From the IMG/VR virus record IMGVR_UViG_3300032287_000367, positions 1 to 22,776 of that record: a stretch of 22,776 bases of DNA. The stretch is one strand, 5' to 3'. Below, in pieces: positions 1 to 9,763 of the stretch. Every line of letters starts with the position of its first letter. The stretch's first letter is position 1. A program made the translations under genes and the position numbers. The DNA is from a virus. The notes under the pieces are model-generated. The model did not search any database. It was given only the letters and a program-made list of their open reading frames with translations, and was not told the DNA's origin.

Positions 1-2519
1 ACTCAGGCGGTGGGGTTCATGCCTACTGGATCATGGATGAGGACATCCCACGAGATGAGTGGAAGCCGGTCGCTGAGAAATTCAAAGCGTTATGTCTCCA
101 GCACATATCTATTGACCCAGTAGTTACAGCAGATGCCGCACGTATCATGCGCGCACCTGAGACGTTCAACTACAAGTTTGATCCACCCGAGCCAACGTCA
201 GTTGTCAGTGATGAGATTCATGTCTACAACTGGAACGAGTTTAAAGACTTCCTTGGCGTTACGCCAACAGCACCCGCAGTCTCACAGACACAAGAAGAGA
301 TTGAAGCGGAAGATATTCTTGCAAGTATCCCCAAGGGTATCGATGAAGACACTAAAGCAATTCTGAAGTTAGACAACTTTGCAAAATCATTTGAGGTACT
401 AGCACAAAAGAGTGTTGATGATGAAGGCGGATGCGCACAGATTAAATTTATGTGCGACAACGCAAAGACTTTAGAAGAACCATTGTGGTTTGCAGGGCTA
501 TCCATCGCTAAGTTTTGTGATGATGGCAAGACTGCTATCCATGAGTTTTCCAACGAACACCCAAAGTACACCTATGAAGATACAGAAGATAAGGCCAGCC
601 GCTTTCCTGCTCCGAGAACCTGTGAGTGGTTCATCGATAACTACCCTAGCCGTTGCGAGGGATGTCAGCACAGAGGAAGGATCACAAGTCCAATTGTGTT
701 GGGTAAACAGTTCAAGCCAGCCGCCGCGACAAATAAAGAGGACGCAGTTTGGGAAGTCCCGAATACCCAAAAAGTTCCTGATTTCCCAGACTACCTCTAC
801 CCCTACGTCCGAGGAGTAAACGGAGGCATTTACTTTGTGCCACCACCCAAGATTGACAAGAAGGGCGCAAAGCATCAAGACGATCCAATTCTGATTCTAT
901 CTAGCGATCTTTACCCACTGACACGCATGATCAGCCCACATGATGGCGAGTGCTTGCAGATGCGCTACGAGTTACCACACGACGGGTTCCGTGACTTCTT
1001 GCTTCCTATGAAAAGCGTCTACGCCAAGGAAGCGTTCAAAGCAATCACGACCAGCAATGGCGTATTGTTTGCATCAGTAAATGACCAACACCTTATGAAC
1101 TACATCATCAAATGGGGGCAGTACCTCCAGACAACTGACAAGGCGCTACAGATGCGCATGCAGATGGGGTGGACGGAAGATCGTACATCTGAGAACTCCA
1201 ACTGGGACAACCGCAGTTTTGTTATTGGCAAGAAAGAATACACGCTATCAGGTGAAGTTCTTGATGCGCCTTCATCTCCATGGGTTCGTGGACTGTCTAG
1301 GCATCTTACGCAAGCTGGTACGTTTGCGCGTTGGCGTGAGTCTATGGACTATTTGAACAAGCCAGAGTTTGAGTTGCATGCCTTTGCATCTATGTGCGGA
1401 TTCGGTTCTCCATTGATGCCATATACGTCAACTTCAGGCGTGACTGTGAGCCTTACTGGGCGCTCTGGCAATGCCAAGACGGGCGCTATGTATGCGGGTC
1501 TAAGCATCTTTGGGCATCCTAAAGACTTGAGCATCGTCAGGGCTACCGATAACGGTTTGACTGGTCGTTACCTTGGCTTGCACAGTATTTTGTTTGGACT
1601 TGATGAGGTTGGCGACAAGGATCCTAAAGAGTTAGGCAAGTTGATTCACGACATATCAAACGGCAAGGCAAAGGTTCGTATGCAAGGTTCAGTCAACGCT
1701 GAGCGTGAGTACGAGATGTCTGCATCATTGATTGCTATGCTAACTAACAACCACTCTGTCTACGGTAAGCTTGACTCTCTGAAGGCTAGCCCTGATGGCG
1801 AAGCAGCTCGTGTGATTGAGTTCTTAATCCACAGACCCGAACTACTTAACAAAGAAGGCAGGCTTGGTAAATACATCTTTGATGCGTTCCGCTTCAACTA
1901 CGGACACGCAGGTCCGATGTACATCAAAGAAGTTCTGCGTGGCGGTGACAACTATGTGCTAGACCACATCGCCAAATGGGACGAGAGGTTTGAGAAAGAC
2001 TTTGGCATCTATGCTGAGTACCGTTTCTACCAAAACTTGGTTGGCGCAACATTTGGTGGCGGCACTATTGCCAACGAACACAACGTCACAGCCTACGACC
2101 TTGAACGCATCTACCATCACACTGTGTTAAAGATGATTGAGATTAGGGACAATGTTGTGAAGGTAAACCGCACAGACTACCCATCTCTGCTTGGCGACTT
2201 CATTAACAAGAACATGGGCAACATACTTGTGCTTAAAGATGGCAAGGTCACTATGGAGCCACGGGGCCAGCTAGTAGGACGCATCGTCAGTGAAGAAGGT
2301 CTCTTGCAAGTGTCTAAGACTGAGTTCAAGAAGTTCTTGTCAGAGCGCCAAGTCAGTCTACGTGAGTTTGAGTTTGATATGCGGGAGAAGAAGATTCTTA
2401 TAGACGATAAGAAGGGACGCCTCACTACCGGGTGGAAGTCAGCGATTGCTGTCGATCCTGCATATCTCTATTGGTTCAAGACTGAGATTCCAGGTGAGTG
2501 GTTTGATGAATCCAAGTGA
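1..2519 (+). CDS. Phage primase-helicase (AEP primase end + zinc site + DUF927-like ATPase), 5' truncated
   Basis: DNA replication protein expected to make primers and unwind DNA at the phage fork. The reading frame is open from base 3, ahead of the first ATG at 33, and those codons read SGGVHAYW, a primase-type motif with a conserved His. The gene therefore starts outside the window; residues are numbered from the ATG at 33. RIMRAPETFNYK (about 45-56) matches the conserved end of archaeo-eukaryotic primase domains. A Cys/His cluster (C197, C208, C211, H213) followed by a conserved SPIVLG is the zinc-binding linker known in such fusions. The ATPase half has a Walker A GRSGNAKT (476-483), Walker B FGLDE (D524, E525) and a later LTNNH sensor-like stretch, in the order seen in DUF927-type helicases. 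It is followed by a small gene that overlaps its 3' end. The family call is strong; the exact polarity and in vivo role are inferred. Confidence 0.88.
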   Translation, partial: SGGGVHAYWIMDEDIPRDEWKPVAEKFKALCLQHISIDPVVTADAARIMRAPETFNYKFDPPEPTSVVSDEIHVYNWNEFKDFLGVTPTAPAVSQTQEEIEAEDILASIPKGIDEDTKAILKLDNFAKSFEVLAQKSVDDEGGCAQIKFMCDNAKTLEEPLWFAGLSIAKFCDDGKTAIHEFSNEHPKYTYEDTEDKASRFPAPRTCEWFIDNYPSRCEGCQHRGRITSPIVLGKQFKPAAATNKEDAVWEVPNTQKVPDFPDYLYPYVRGVNGGIYFVPPPKIDKKGAKHQDDPILILSSDLYPLTRMISPHDGECLQMRYELPHDGFRDFLLPMKSVYAKEAFKAITTSNGVLFASVNDQHLMNYIIKWGQYLQTTDKALQMRMQMGWTEDRTSENSNWDNRSFVIGKKEYTLSGEVLDAPSSPWVRGLSRHLTQAGTFARWRESMDYLNKPEFELHAFASMCGFGSPLMPYTSTSGVTVSLTGRSGNAKTGAMYAGLSIFGHPKDLSIVRATDNGLTGRYLGLHSILFGLDEVGDKDPKELGKLIHDISNGKAKVRMQGSVNAEREYEMSASLIAMLTNNHSVYGKLDSLKASPDGEAARVIEFLIHRPELLNKEGRLGKYIFDAFRFNYGHAGPMYIKEVLRGGDNYVLDHIAKWDERFEKDFGIYAEYRFYQNLVGATFGGGTIANEHNVTAYDLERIYHHTVLKMIEIRDNVVKVNRTDYPSLLGDFINKNMGNILVLKDGKVTMEPRGQLVGRIVSEEGLLQVSKTEFKKFLSERQVSLREFEFDMREKKILIDDKKGRLTTGWKSAIAVDPAYLYWFKTEIPGEWFDESK
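2492..2498 (+). promoter_or_regulatory. Ribosome binding site for the 68-aa gene
   Basis: AGGTGAG lies 7 bases before the ATG at 2506 and inside the end of the primase-helicase gene. It is the reason for choosing 2506 over the upstream ATG at 2446, which has no comparable site. Confidence 0.6.
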
Positions 2520-2712
2520 TATCAAAGAACCAGAGTGGATCTTTCCATTCGATGCAATGGAGGTGGGGGAGAGTTTCTTCATTCCCACCTTGCGCCCTGC
2601 CGAGATAATCTACGCCCTAGAGAGTGGAGCCAAGCGCGCCGAGGTAAGAGTCAAGTGCTATGTCACGCACAAGGACAACCACCTTGGAGTCCGCGCTTGG
2701 CGTCTTCGTTAG
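2506..2712 (+). CDS. Small conserved phage protein of unknown function (68 aa)
   Basis: A short soluble protein encoded directly behind the primase-helicase. An upstream in-frame ATG exists at 2446, but the ATG at 2506 is preferred because it has an AGGTGAG ribosome binding site 7 bases upstream and overlaps the helicase stop by only 14 bases. The protein has the pattern PFDAMEVGESFFIP near the start and GVRAWRL at the very end. I recognise this pattern from many small phage and plasmid proteins of about 60-80 residues, usually annotated as hypothetical; several basic residues lie between the two motifs. No catalytic motif is visible. Its position suggests a replication-associated or DNA-binding accessory role, but that is inference only. 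Its stop codon overlaps the stop of the convergent late operon. Confidence 0.75.
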   Translation: MNPSDIKEPEWIFPFDAMEVGESFFIPTLRPAEIIYALESGAKRAEVRVKCYVTHKDNHLGVRAWRLR

Positions 2713-5700
2713 CGCTCTAGCCCCATAGCTTTAAAGTCTTGTACAAGGCGGTACTTGAGCATATTTTGTTCAAGAATAACCAGCTTTAACAACGCATCTC
2801 TATCTTTTATAGCCAAGTATTTATTGTTCCGAATCTCGGTAGCCCGTTGACGCATTTCATTAAGCTCACCTTGTGCTGATTGGTACTGCTCAACAATGCT
2901 TGGATACAAAGGATTTTCAGCTACGAACTCCGCATAAAGAGCAGGGTTTCGTTTATCTAGAGTAACTAAACGTTTATCTATCTCTTTAATTTTTTGCTCT
3001 ATCTTGCCGTACTCACGAGAATCAACGTTGGTCTTAGCGCCAAAAAACGAACCAAACAATGGCAGGTCTGTCTTAGGATTAAATTCTTTTTCACCTTTAC
3101 CAAGATTAGTCCACGAATACATCAACTCTGCAATCTTAGCTACACCATCAAGGTAACTGTTTGTAAAGAAGTACATTGTGTTTGGAGATATATCAAAAGC
3201 GCCATGAGTTGATTCGTATAAACCATCAGCTACATCTTTGTAGATTTCTGGAATGCGGTCACCGCCTGTATAGGCGTCACCCATACGACGTTGAGAAGCG
3301 CTGTTAATTGCTTGCCCAACACCGTTTATGTTTGCAACCCATTCAATGAATGGACGAATTACGGTAGGGGCAACTGAGTCCAAGACCCACATAACTTTAT
3401 TGTCTACAAAAGGAATTTTAGACATTGGTAATGGCAAGAACGCATCAGTCATGATCGTAAATGCAATATTGCTTGCTGCCTCAAGAGGAGTAATTGTTCC
3501 AGCCAACATAGCAGCAAACTGTGCACCACTTGCAGCAAACGCGCCCGGGCCAAACCCCCAAGGTATTTGGAATACGACGTCTTTACCAAGACCAAGTCTT
3601 TCAGACACTTCATTTGGAATATGGAAGCGAGCATAACGAGACCACTGCTCCATGTTATCCGTTAATGCAGCGTTACGTTCCCATTCATCATCTGGTGCGC
3701 CCATCATAGACAGTGCAAAAAGTCCACCGCCCATAGCAATCAGCGATCCTGTCATAAAAGACGCGTTACGCTTTCGTATTCTAAAAGTTTCTTCGTATTT
3801 TGCTTTTGCGGTAGGGTTGTTTTCAATCACGGGCGGCAGGTCTTGCATTGCGCGTTTTACCGAAGTAAAAGCAGGTAACACTGATTCAAGCGCGCGTACA
3901 GCGCCAGTGGCTGATGGCTTACTAAACATATAGAAAGCCCCCATGACTTTGCCCCACTCACCTTGTTGTGAGAAGTTTGCAAGGTTCAGCGTAAATGCAG
4001 CTGCTTCTTCAGCTGCAGCACGTTCAGCTGGGGACAATTCTCCGTTTGGACCTTTCTTGTCTGACATACCGCCAGCAATGTTTTGTTTAAGTGCCCGTTC
4101 TTTGTACAGAGAATACATAGCCGTACGACTAGTAAACTCAAACATGTTGTTCCAGCTATCTAGCAGTTTAGTTGCGCTGATAGGGTCAGTGATAATGTTG
4201 TTTTTGCCAAAAGAATTTTCACTAAGAGTCTCAAGGTTTGACTTTAGAGAGAAGCTTTCCATGTAGGTGCTCTTGCCGCCATATCGAATCATCTCAAGCA
4301 TGTCACGAATGAACGGGTCTTTTGCCGCCATATCGCTCATGATTTTTTTACTGCCAGCGCTTCCAATTTCTTCCAGCACAGCAATATTCATGGCCTTACC
4401 CAAACCATTTTTAGTAACCGCCATAGCCACATCTTTTAGATATGCAGCAGCGCCTAGTGGACCAATCTTTTCGCTTGTGGCGGCGTTCCATGCGTTGGTT
4501 AACGTGTTTACTACAAAGTCTTTTGGTGCAAAGTTGTAGTTAAAACGTGTGTGCATCGAGCCAAAGAAGCCGGTAATACGGTTAGCCGCGTCCCATAACG
4601 GAGTTTTTTCTCTAAATGGGTAACGAATAGCTTGCAGCAATTTAGGATTGTCAATAGCGATGATGTTCATAGAACCATCAGCTTTGTAGTTAAAGATGTA
4701 CTTGCTATTAGCGCCTTTGTATTTAGATAAATCTACAGTTTCACGCTCCCAAAACGGGACTGTTTTAACCACCCTGCCAGGTATAACTCCTGTACCCGTC
4801 GGGTTATACGCATCTTTGCTAGTAGTTGGTTCAACTGCATTTTCAACAGACTGCGTAAAGTCTTTACGCCCAGCACGACTAGCCGCTCTATAACCGTCAT
4901 AGATCATTTGCAGCAACGGGTTATCCGACGTAGAGAAACGGCCTTCAGCAGCATGAATTTCATCCTGCATTTCAGCGCCATTCATCTTGCTGTTGGGGTC
5001 AATCATGTCATCCACTTTGGTGTGCTTAGACAGACCCTTAAACGGCATGTAGTATTGATAGTTATAGATGCCAACAATATTGGATACAGGCATTGACCAG
5101 TAGTTGCCAATCTTGTTGAGTTCGGCAGTGGCATCTGTAATGATCTTTACTTGATCAAACATTTCTTTAATTAACGCTTGCTCTTCCTTACTCTTTGCTA
5201 GGAACTCAGTCATACGTTTATTGACTGTAGCCTCTTCAATACCAAGAGCGTTATATATTGGAGCGTTTTTGTCCGTATCTATGCCCTTGTGCTTTGGATT
5301 TTTAGCAAAACGCTGACGCATCTTTTCGCTGATGCGGGGGCTATCACCTAGCGCATCGGCATGGTTGGTAGCAAGGTACTCTAGCTCTTTACGAATAGCA
5401 GCTTTTTGCTGATCATTCAATGCAACTTTATGTATCAGGCCGTCCACCCCAGTGCGAGGATCACCCATAAGCTGAATACGACGCTCAGCGGCGCTAATTG
5501 GTTTGCCGTTATGCGTCAGGTTTTGAGTTTTACTCAAAGGTACGGATGTAATCCATTTAGCAAAGCGGCGTTCAGTTGCGCCAAACATTTCTGCTAATCT
5601 ATGAAACTGATCAAGACCTTTTTCGGTATTTTGGTTAGACGTCAGCAACCAATTATTAAAAGTATCATGCAGTTTTTGCAAGGGCTGCTGCAGATAGTCA

Positions 5701-8700
5701 ATAGCAAATCTAACGCCTTGGTTTAAAGCTAAGTCTTGTTTTTCGCTGACATTATTAAACGCGCCCGTAGGATCACGATTAAGAAGCCCCGCCATATTTA
5801 ATTCATTTTCATACGCGCGAATATGCTGACGACGGCTCTGCGCTTTAGTAACAAAGTCTCTCCAACCGTGACGGCTAAAAGCGCGTTTGATCTTACCCAA
5901 TCTTGATAGGTCTCCGGCGGTATCTACGCCATACTTTTCTTTATTGCTCGGTTCATAATTTTTATCTTTTTCATACAGCCCAGTTTCTCGAGACTCAGCT
6001 GTCTTAGGCACTGCCGGCTGTTGCCCTTTTGGTTTTTTAGCCGACAGTGTTTCTAGATTAATTGGTTCAGTTGGTACAGACAAGATGTCTTCAAATGCGC
6101 CAGACAACTCCACCATAAAGTTGGGGGACTTTAACGCGCCAGCAGGCACTTTAAAGATACCCGCCATGGCTTTTTTAAACGCAGACCACTGAGACTTCTC
6201 TGTTGGCAGAATGGTAAAGATGTCTTCAGTGCCTAGCTTTAATTTGGCAGCAATATCCAACGCGCTGAACTCAGCGTAGTCAATCCCTTGCTCAGCCAAA
6301 TCTGCTTGGAAGAACTTATCAGTCATAGCATAGGCTATGAATTCAAATGGGCTTGTAAACGCCTCGGGGTAATCGCCTTGCAACTCAAACTGAGTTTGGC
6401 GCATGATTGTTAAAATCTGTTCAACACCTTTAATCTGGCGCTCGGTCAGTTGGTTCTTCTGACCGTTCATGTACATGTACATTACGCGAACAGTAGCAGC
6501 GTGGGCCACCTCGTGCAGTAATGTAGGCACAGTCAAGCCAGAAAGCGAAAGTGTAATAGTGTCAGTGTAGGGATCGTAGATACCCAAATCGCCATCAGGT
6601 AATCTATCAATAAATTCAATTTTAGTTTTTAGTCCAAGGTTACCCAATAGATTGGCAACGTAGCCAAACATTTTGTTGCGGGAGTCGCTGTTCTTTTTAA
6701 GTGTGTCGCTTACATCTTGCAGCGCTAAGCCAAGACGCCCTTTTTGCAAATGCTCAATGACACTCTTTGATAGTTGCAGCGTACCACGACCAAGAGATGT
6801 AGACGCCACATCGCCATATGTTCTACGAAGCTTCTCTAACTCTTCTTTGTTTTGTTCGGCTTCTTTGCGTACTTCTTCTTGGCGCTTGTTGATGTTAGCG
6901 AGTTCAGCTTTTTTCTGATCATCAGACAGTTCACGATTTTCTTTGAGCAACGCCTCACCGGCTTTTGCAAACGCAACGTCTTGTTGCAAGCCAGCGTTAT
7001 TTACAATTTGACTAAGGTAGGCTTGTTGCACTGCGCGTGATAGGTCGCCCCAACGCGGGAACGAAACATTAAACATCTTAGATGCAGTGTTTCGATTGTC
7101 TTCGTAATTTTTAATAGTGCGCTGTTCACCAACAGTTGTAGTACCTTGCCCGTACCCCTTGCCACGACCGCCTGTTTCTTTACGGTAATTAATTAACGCT
7201 TGCGCAGCTTTGCGATGTTCTGGCATGTTGCCATAACGGACGTTTTCAAAGTAGACATCTTTATCAACTGCACTTAGATCAGACCACTCTGGCAATTCAG
7301 GAAATTCTTCCCTTGCTTTATCATAGTTGTCACGGTTTTCTTGTGATATAGAGCCAGCTTTTGTAGGCTCCAACCCAAACTTTGCTTCAGCTTCAGTTTG
7401 CTTCCGTTCTTGTTCAGCGTCGTATCTAGCATAGATATCTTCTTTTTTTAAAGCGCCATTATCTGTAGATTCGTTAAGTAAACGAGTACGCTCTGCTTCA
7501 GCTTCCGCCTCATAGCGCTGACCAAGCTCCATAGCATCTTTTGCATTTTGCTCTGGCGTAGCATTTGGGTCAGCTACAAAAGCAGGATGAGAGTCTTGCT
7601 GAATAGCAGCAAGTTTAGGATCAGTCTCACCTGTCTTCAAGAAATGTTGTAGCCAACCTTTTACTGTTGTTGGTCGCTTGGCTGAAAGGGTTGAGGGCGG
7701 TTGTTTTCCTTCCGCTTTTGTTTGCTTGGTTTCAGTGGTCTCAGTGCCAAGGGTTTCTCCTGCTGGTGGTAAAGTTTTAATGTATTGGTCGATAGCAGCC
7801 GCTACTTCGGGGGAGTTACCGTATTTAGTAATTAATTCGGCAGGGGTTGCGCCTTCATTATGCTCATCTGCAATGATGCGCTGTGTTACGGGACTTATTA
7901 ATGTAAAGGGCTGCTGCTTTGCTCCAGCCAAATTTGCCCCAGCATTTGTTCCAGTAGATACCACTCCACCGGGTTGAGATCCAGCAGCTCCTGCGGCGGT
8001 CTGGCTTTGGTTGGCGAGTGTAGCCACTCCAGCGCCTGCTCCACCTGCTTGTGTGTTAATTCCTGTAGCATCAGGTGCTCCTTGTTGTGCAAGGTGGTTT
8101 CTAATAAGTTCAACAGCTTCACTATTTTTTGTTCCTACTGGAATGCTGAGACCAACTGCTCTTGCAATCTGTCTGTATTCAGATTGTTTAATAGTTTCAC
8201 CACTGTCAATTTTTCCAACGTAGTCATTAGCAGCTTGGATTGATTCGGGCGTTACACCTTCAGCAGTAATTTTGGGCGCTCTAGTTTTCTTAGGCGCTGG
8301 TGTAGTCTCAGTTACTTCAGGAGCCGCAACGTCAGCAACAATAGGATTGCCTGCCGCATCTGTAGCAGGCATCAATAGATTAGCGCTCTCTTTGTCAAAG
8401 CCTTTAATCGTAGGCGGTATGACGTCTTTATTAACTGTGAGGTCGCCTCTATATGTTTTACCAGCGGCTTCAGCTTCAGCGCCAGCTTTCTGAAGTTTGT
8501 TTACATAGTGAGTCTTAGCGCCGCCCACTGTTCCGGGGCCAACTGACATAGCAAACGCAGCGCCAGCAGTATCAACATATTCACGCAAAGCTTCCGCATC
8601 GGTCAATGACAATTTTGCGCCATAGCGTTCAGCCATTGTTTGGATTTCTTCAGCGGGGATTTCTTTGAGACCAGTTGTTGCAATACGCTTTGCAATGTCT

Positions 8701-9752
8701 AACGTTAAAGATTTAGTAGCTTGTTCACCAATCTTTAAAGCGTTAACACCAATTTTATTTATGAAGAAATCAGCTACGCTGTGAACAGCGGCAGCGGTAG
8801 CAAGACGACCATATTCAATATCTTCTACATCCATGCCAGCGCGTTCGGCTTCGTTTACCGCACGGCTTGTAGTCTCGCCCGTGCCGTGTAAACCAGCTTG
8901 ACCCACCATACCAGCAGTTGCGCCATACGCTTTAGCGCCAGCTTTTCCATAGGCTTTAGCCGCAGTCTCACTTGCCGCAAGCAAAACATTTTTACTCTGA
9001 GTTTCAATAAATTTAGCGCCAGCAGCTTCGCCAGCAACTTTAGCGGCTTGTTTAGTAGCGCCTTCAGCCAGAGCTTTTTTAGCCTCAGTCTCAATAATAT
9101 TTTCAGCAGCTTCTACGATTCCTTTTTTAACTAGAGTTTTAGAAACCGCAGCGCTTATTGCGCCGGGTATAGCTCCTGCTCCCGCGCCTGTTAAAGCACC
9201 TACACCAGCACCAATACCCATAACGGCAAGGGTCTCGCCTACGTTAGCAATACCTGAACCAATGTTGTATGGGAGCCATTCAGTAACAACAGAGCCAATA
9301 CCTTTTTCCCACGCTCTTGTCAGCGAATCAGACTCACGAGTCACTTGCTTGGACTCACCAATGTCCATCGACTCTTTACCGCTCTCAATTAGACTCTGCC
9401 CAGTTTCTGTAGCGCCAAGTTTCTTCAGGCCCATACCTGTAAATACTTTTGCGCCACCATAGGTTTCTTGAAGTTGAGGCAGGTAGTTATAAATGCCGCG
9501 CATGAAATCGCCAGTCTCATCATCGTCTGGCAACTGCGTTGTATTTTTCCCTTTAGGGCCTGTAGCCACAGGGGGTGTGGCGGGTTTAGGTGCTTCCTGC
9601 TTAGGAGTGCTTAAATGTTTAAGAAGAGCAGCGTCATCGTACCCCGCAGCCCTAGCTTTATTAATGTCTAAGGTGGAGTCCTTGGCTAAGTAATCTACGA
9701 TATCGGCATCGGAGTAGCCCGCTGCTCGTGCCTTCTCAATATCTAGCGCCAT
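2709..9752 (-). CDS. Giant virion-associated polyvalent protein with zincin metallopeptidase motif (2347 aa)
   Basis: Probably carried in the particle and ejected with the DNA, or acting early in the host; this role is inferred from size, domain mix and position at the end of the late operon. Visible parts in order: two copies of a LDI-KARAAGY-DA motif (residues 3-49); a glycine-zipper hydrophobic stretch (about 173-203); a SAP-like helical motif (about 510-555); charged Glu/Lys/Arg-rich and coiled-coil segments (about 735-795 and 935-976); a zincin motif HEVAH (H1080, E1081, H1084) with a candidate third ligand E1137 in FEFIAYAMTD; a region around 1720-1750 resembling the large polyvalent protein-associated domain 38; and a hydrophobic segment near 1996-2016. 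The start has an AAGGAG site 6 bases upstream. T7 gp16 (about 1300 aa) is an analogue in position and size class only. The metallopeptidase call is good from the motif; its substrate is unknown. Confidence 0.82.
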   Translation of the reverse strand: MALDIEKARAAGYSDADIVDYLAKDSTLDINKARAAGYDDAALLKHLSTPKQEAPKPATPPVATGPKGKNTTQLPDDDETGDFMRGIYNYLPQLQETYGGAKVFTGMGLKKLGATETGQSLIESGKESMDIGESKQVTRESDSLTRAWEKGIGSVVTEWLPYNIGSGIANVGETLAVMGIGAGVGALTGAGAGAIPGAISAAVSKTLVKKGIVEAAENIIETEAKKALAEGATKQAAKVAGEAAGAKFIETQSKNVLLAASETAAKAYGKAGAKAYGATAGMVGQAGLHGTGETTSRAVNEAERAGMDVEDIEYGRLATAAAVHSVADFFINKIGVNALKIGEQATKSLTLDIAKRIATTGLKEIPAEEIQTMAERYGAKLSLTDAEALREYVDTAGAAFAMSVGPGTVGGAKTHYVNKLQKAGAEAEAAGKTYRGDLTVNKDVIPPTIKGFDKESANLLMPATDAAGNPIVADVAAPEVTETTPAPKKTRAPKITAEGVTPESIQAANDYVGKIDSGETIKQSEYRQIARAVGLSIPVGTKNSEAVELIRNHLAQQGAPDATGINTQAGGAGAGVATLANQSQTAAGAAGSQPGGVVSTGTNAGANLAGAKQQPFTLISPVTQRIIADEHNEGATPAELITKYGNSPEVAAAIDQYIKTLPPAGETLGTETTETKQTKAEGKQPPSTLSAKRPTTVKGWLQHFLKTGETDPKLAAIQQDSHPAFVADPNATPEQNAKDAMELGQRYEAEAEAERTRLLNESTDNGALKKEDIYARYDAEQERKQTEAEAKFGLEPTKAGSISQENRDNYDKAREEFPELPEWSDLSAVDKDVYFENVRYGNMPEHRKAAQALINYRKETGGRGKGYGQGTTTVGEQRTIKNYEDNRNTASKMFNVSFPRWGDLSRAVQQAYLSQIVNNAGLQQDVAFAKAGEALLKENRELSDDQKKAELANINKRQEEVRKEAEQNKEELEKLRRTYGDVASTSLGRGTLQLSKSVIEHLQKGRLGLALQDVSDTLKKNSDSRNKMFGYVANLLGNLGLKTKIEFIDRLPDGDLGIYDPYTDTITLSLSGLTVPTLLHEVAHAATVRVMYMYMNGQKNQLTERQIKGVEQILTIMRQTQFELQGDYPEAFTSPFEFIAYAMTDKFFQADLAEQGIDYAEFSALDIAAKLKLGTEDIFTILPTEKSQWSAFKKAMAGIFKVPAGALKSPNFMVELSGAFEDILSVPTEPINLETLSAKKPKGQQPAVPKTAESRETGLYEKDKNYEPSNKEKYGVDTAGDLSRLGKIKRAFSRHGWRDFVTKAQSRRQHIRAYENELNMAGLLNRDPTGAFNNVSEKQDLALNQGVRFAIDYLQQPLQKLHDTFNNWLLTSNQNTEKGLDQFHRLAEMFGATERRFAKWITSVPLSKTQNLTHNGKPISAAERRIQLMGDPRTGVDGLIHKVALNDQQKAAIRKELEYLATNHADALGDSPRISEKMRQRFAKNPKHKGIDTDKNAPIYNALGIEEATVNKRMTEFLAKSKEEQALIKEMFDQVKIITDATAELNKIGNYWSMPVSNIVGIYNYQYYMPFKGLSKHTKVDDMIDPNSKMNGAEMQDEIHAAEGRFSTSDNPLLQMIYDGYRAASRAGRKDFTQSVENAVEPTTSKDAYNPTGTGVIPGRVVKTVPFWERETVDLSKYKGANSKYIFNYKADGSMNIIAIDNPKLLQAIRYPFREKTPLWDAANRITGFFGSMHTRFNYNFAPKDFVVNTLTNAWNAATSEKIGPLGAAAYLKDVAMAVTKNGLGKAMNIAVLEEIGSAGSKKIMSDMAAKDPFIRDMLEMIRYGGKSTYMESFSLKSNLETLSENSFGKNNIITDPISATKLLDSWNNMFEFTSRTAMYSLYKERALKQNIAGGMSDKKGPNGELSPAERAAAEEAAAFTLNLANFSQQGEWGKVMGAFYMFSKPSATGAVRALESVLPAFTSVKRAMQDLPPVIENNPTAKAKYEETFRIRKRNASFMTGSLIAMGGGLFALSMMGAPDDEWERNAALTDNMEQWSRYARFHIPNEVSERLGLGKDVVFQIPWGFGPGAFAASGAQFAAMLAGTITPLEAASNIAFTIMTDAFLPLPMSKIPFVDNKVMWVLDSVAPTVIRPFIEWVANINGVGQAINSASQRRMGDAYTGGDRIPEIYKDVADGLYESTHGAFDISPNTMYFFTNSYLDGVAKIAELMYSWTNLGKGEKEFNPKTDLPLFGSFFGAKTNVDSREYGKIEQKIKEIDKRLVTLDKRNPALYAEFVAENPLYPSIVEQYQSAQGELNEMRQRATEIRNNKYLAIKDRDALLKLVILEQNMLKYRLVQDFKAMGLER

Positions 9753-9757
9753 GACTA

Positions 9758-9763
9758 CTCCTT
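9758..9763 (-). promoter_or_regulatory. Ribosome binding site fused to the preceding stop codon
   Basis: Read on the - strand, TAAGGAG combines the TAA stop of the 926-aa gene with the AAGGAG site for the giant gene, 5 bases before the ATG at 9752-9750. It fixes the giant gene's start and suggests translational coupling. Confidence 0.65.

Noticed and set aside
498-878. 126-codon open frame on the - strand in the primase-helicase
   Set aside because: Overlaps the zinc-site region of a well-supported gene and shows no independent support.
2446-2505. Upstream start for the 68-aa gene
   Set aside because: The extra residues lie in the helicase coding region and have no ribosome binding site; the ATG at 2506 has a good one and keeps the conserved part intact.
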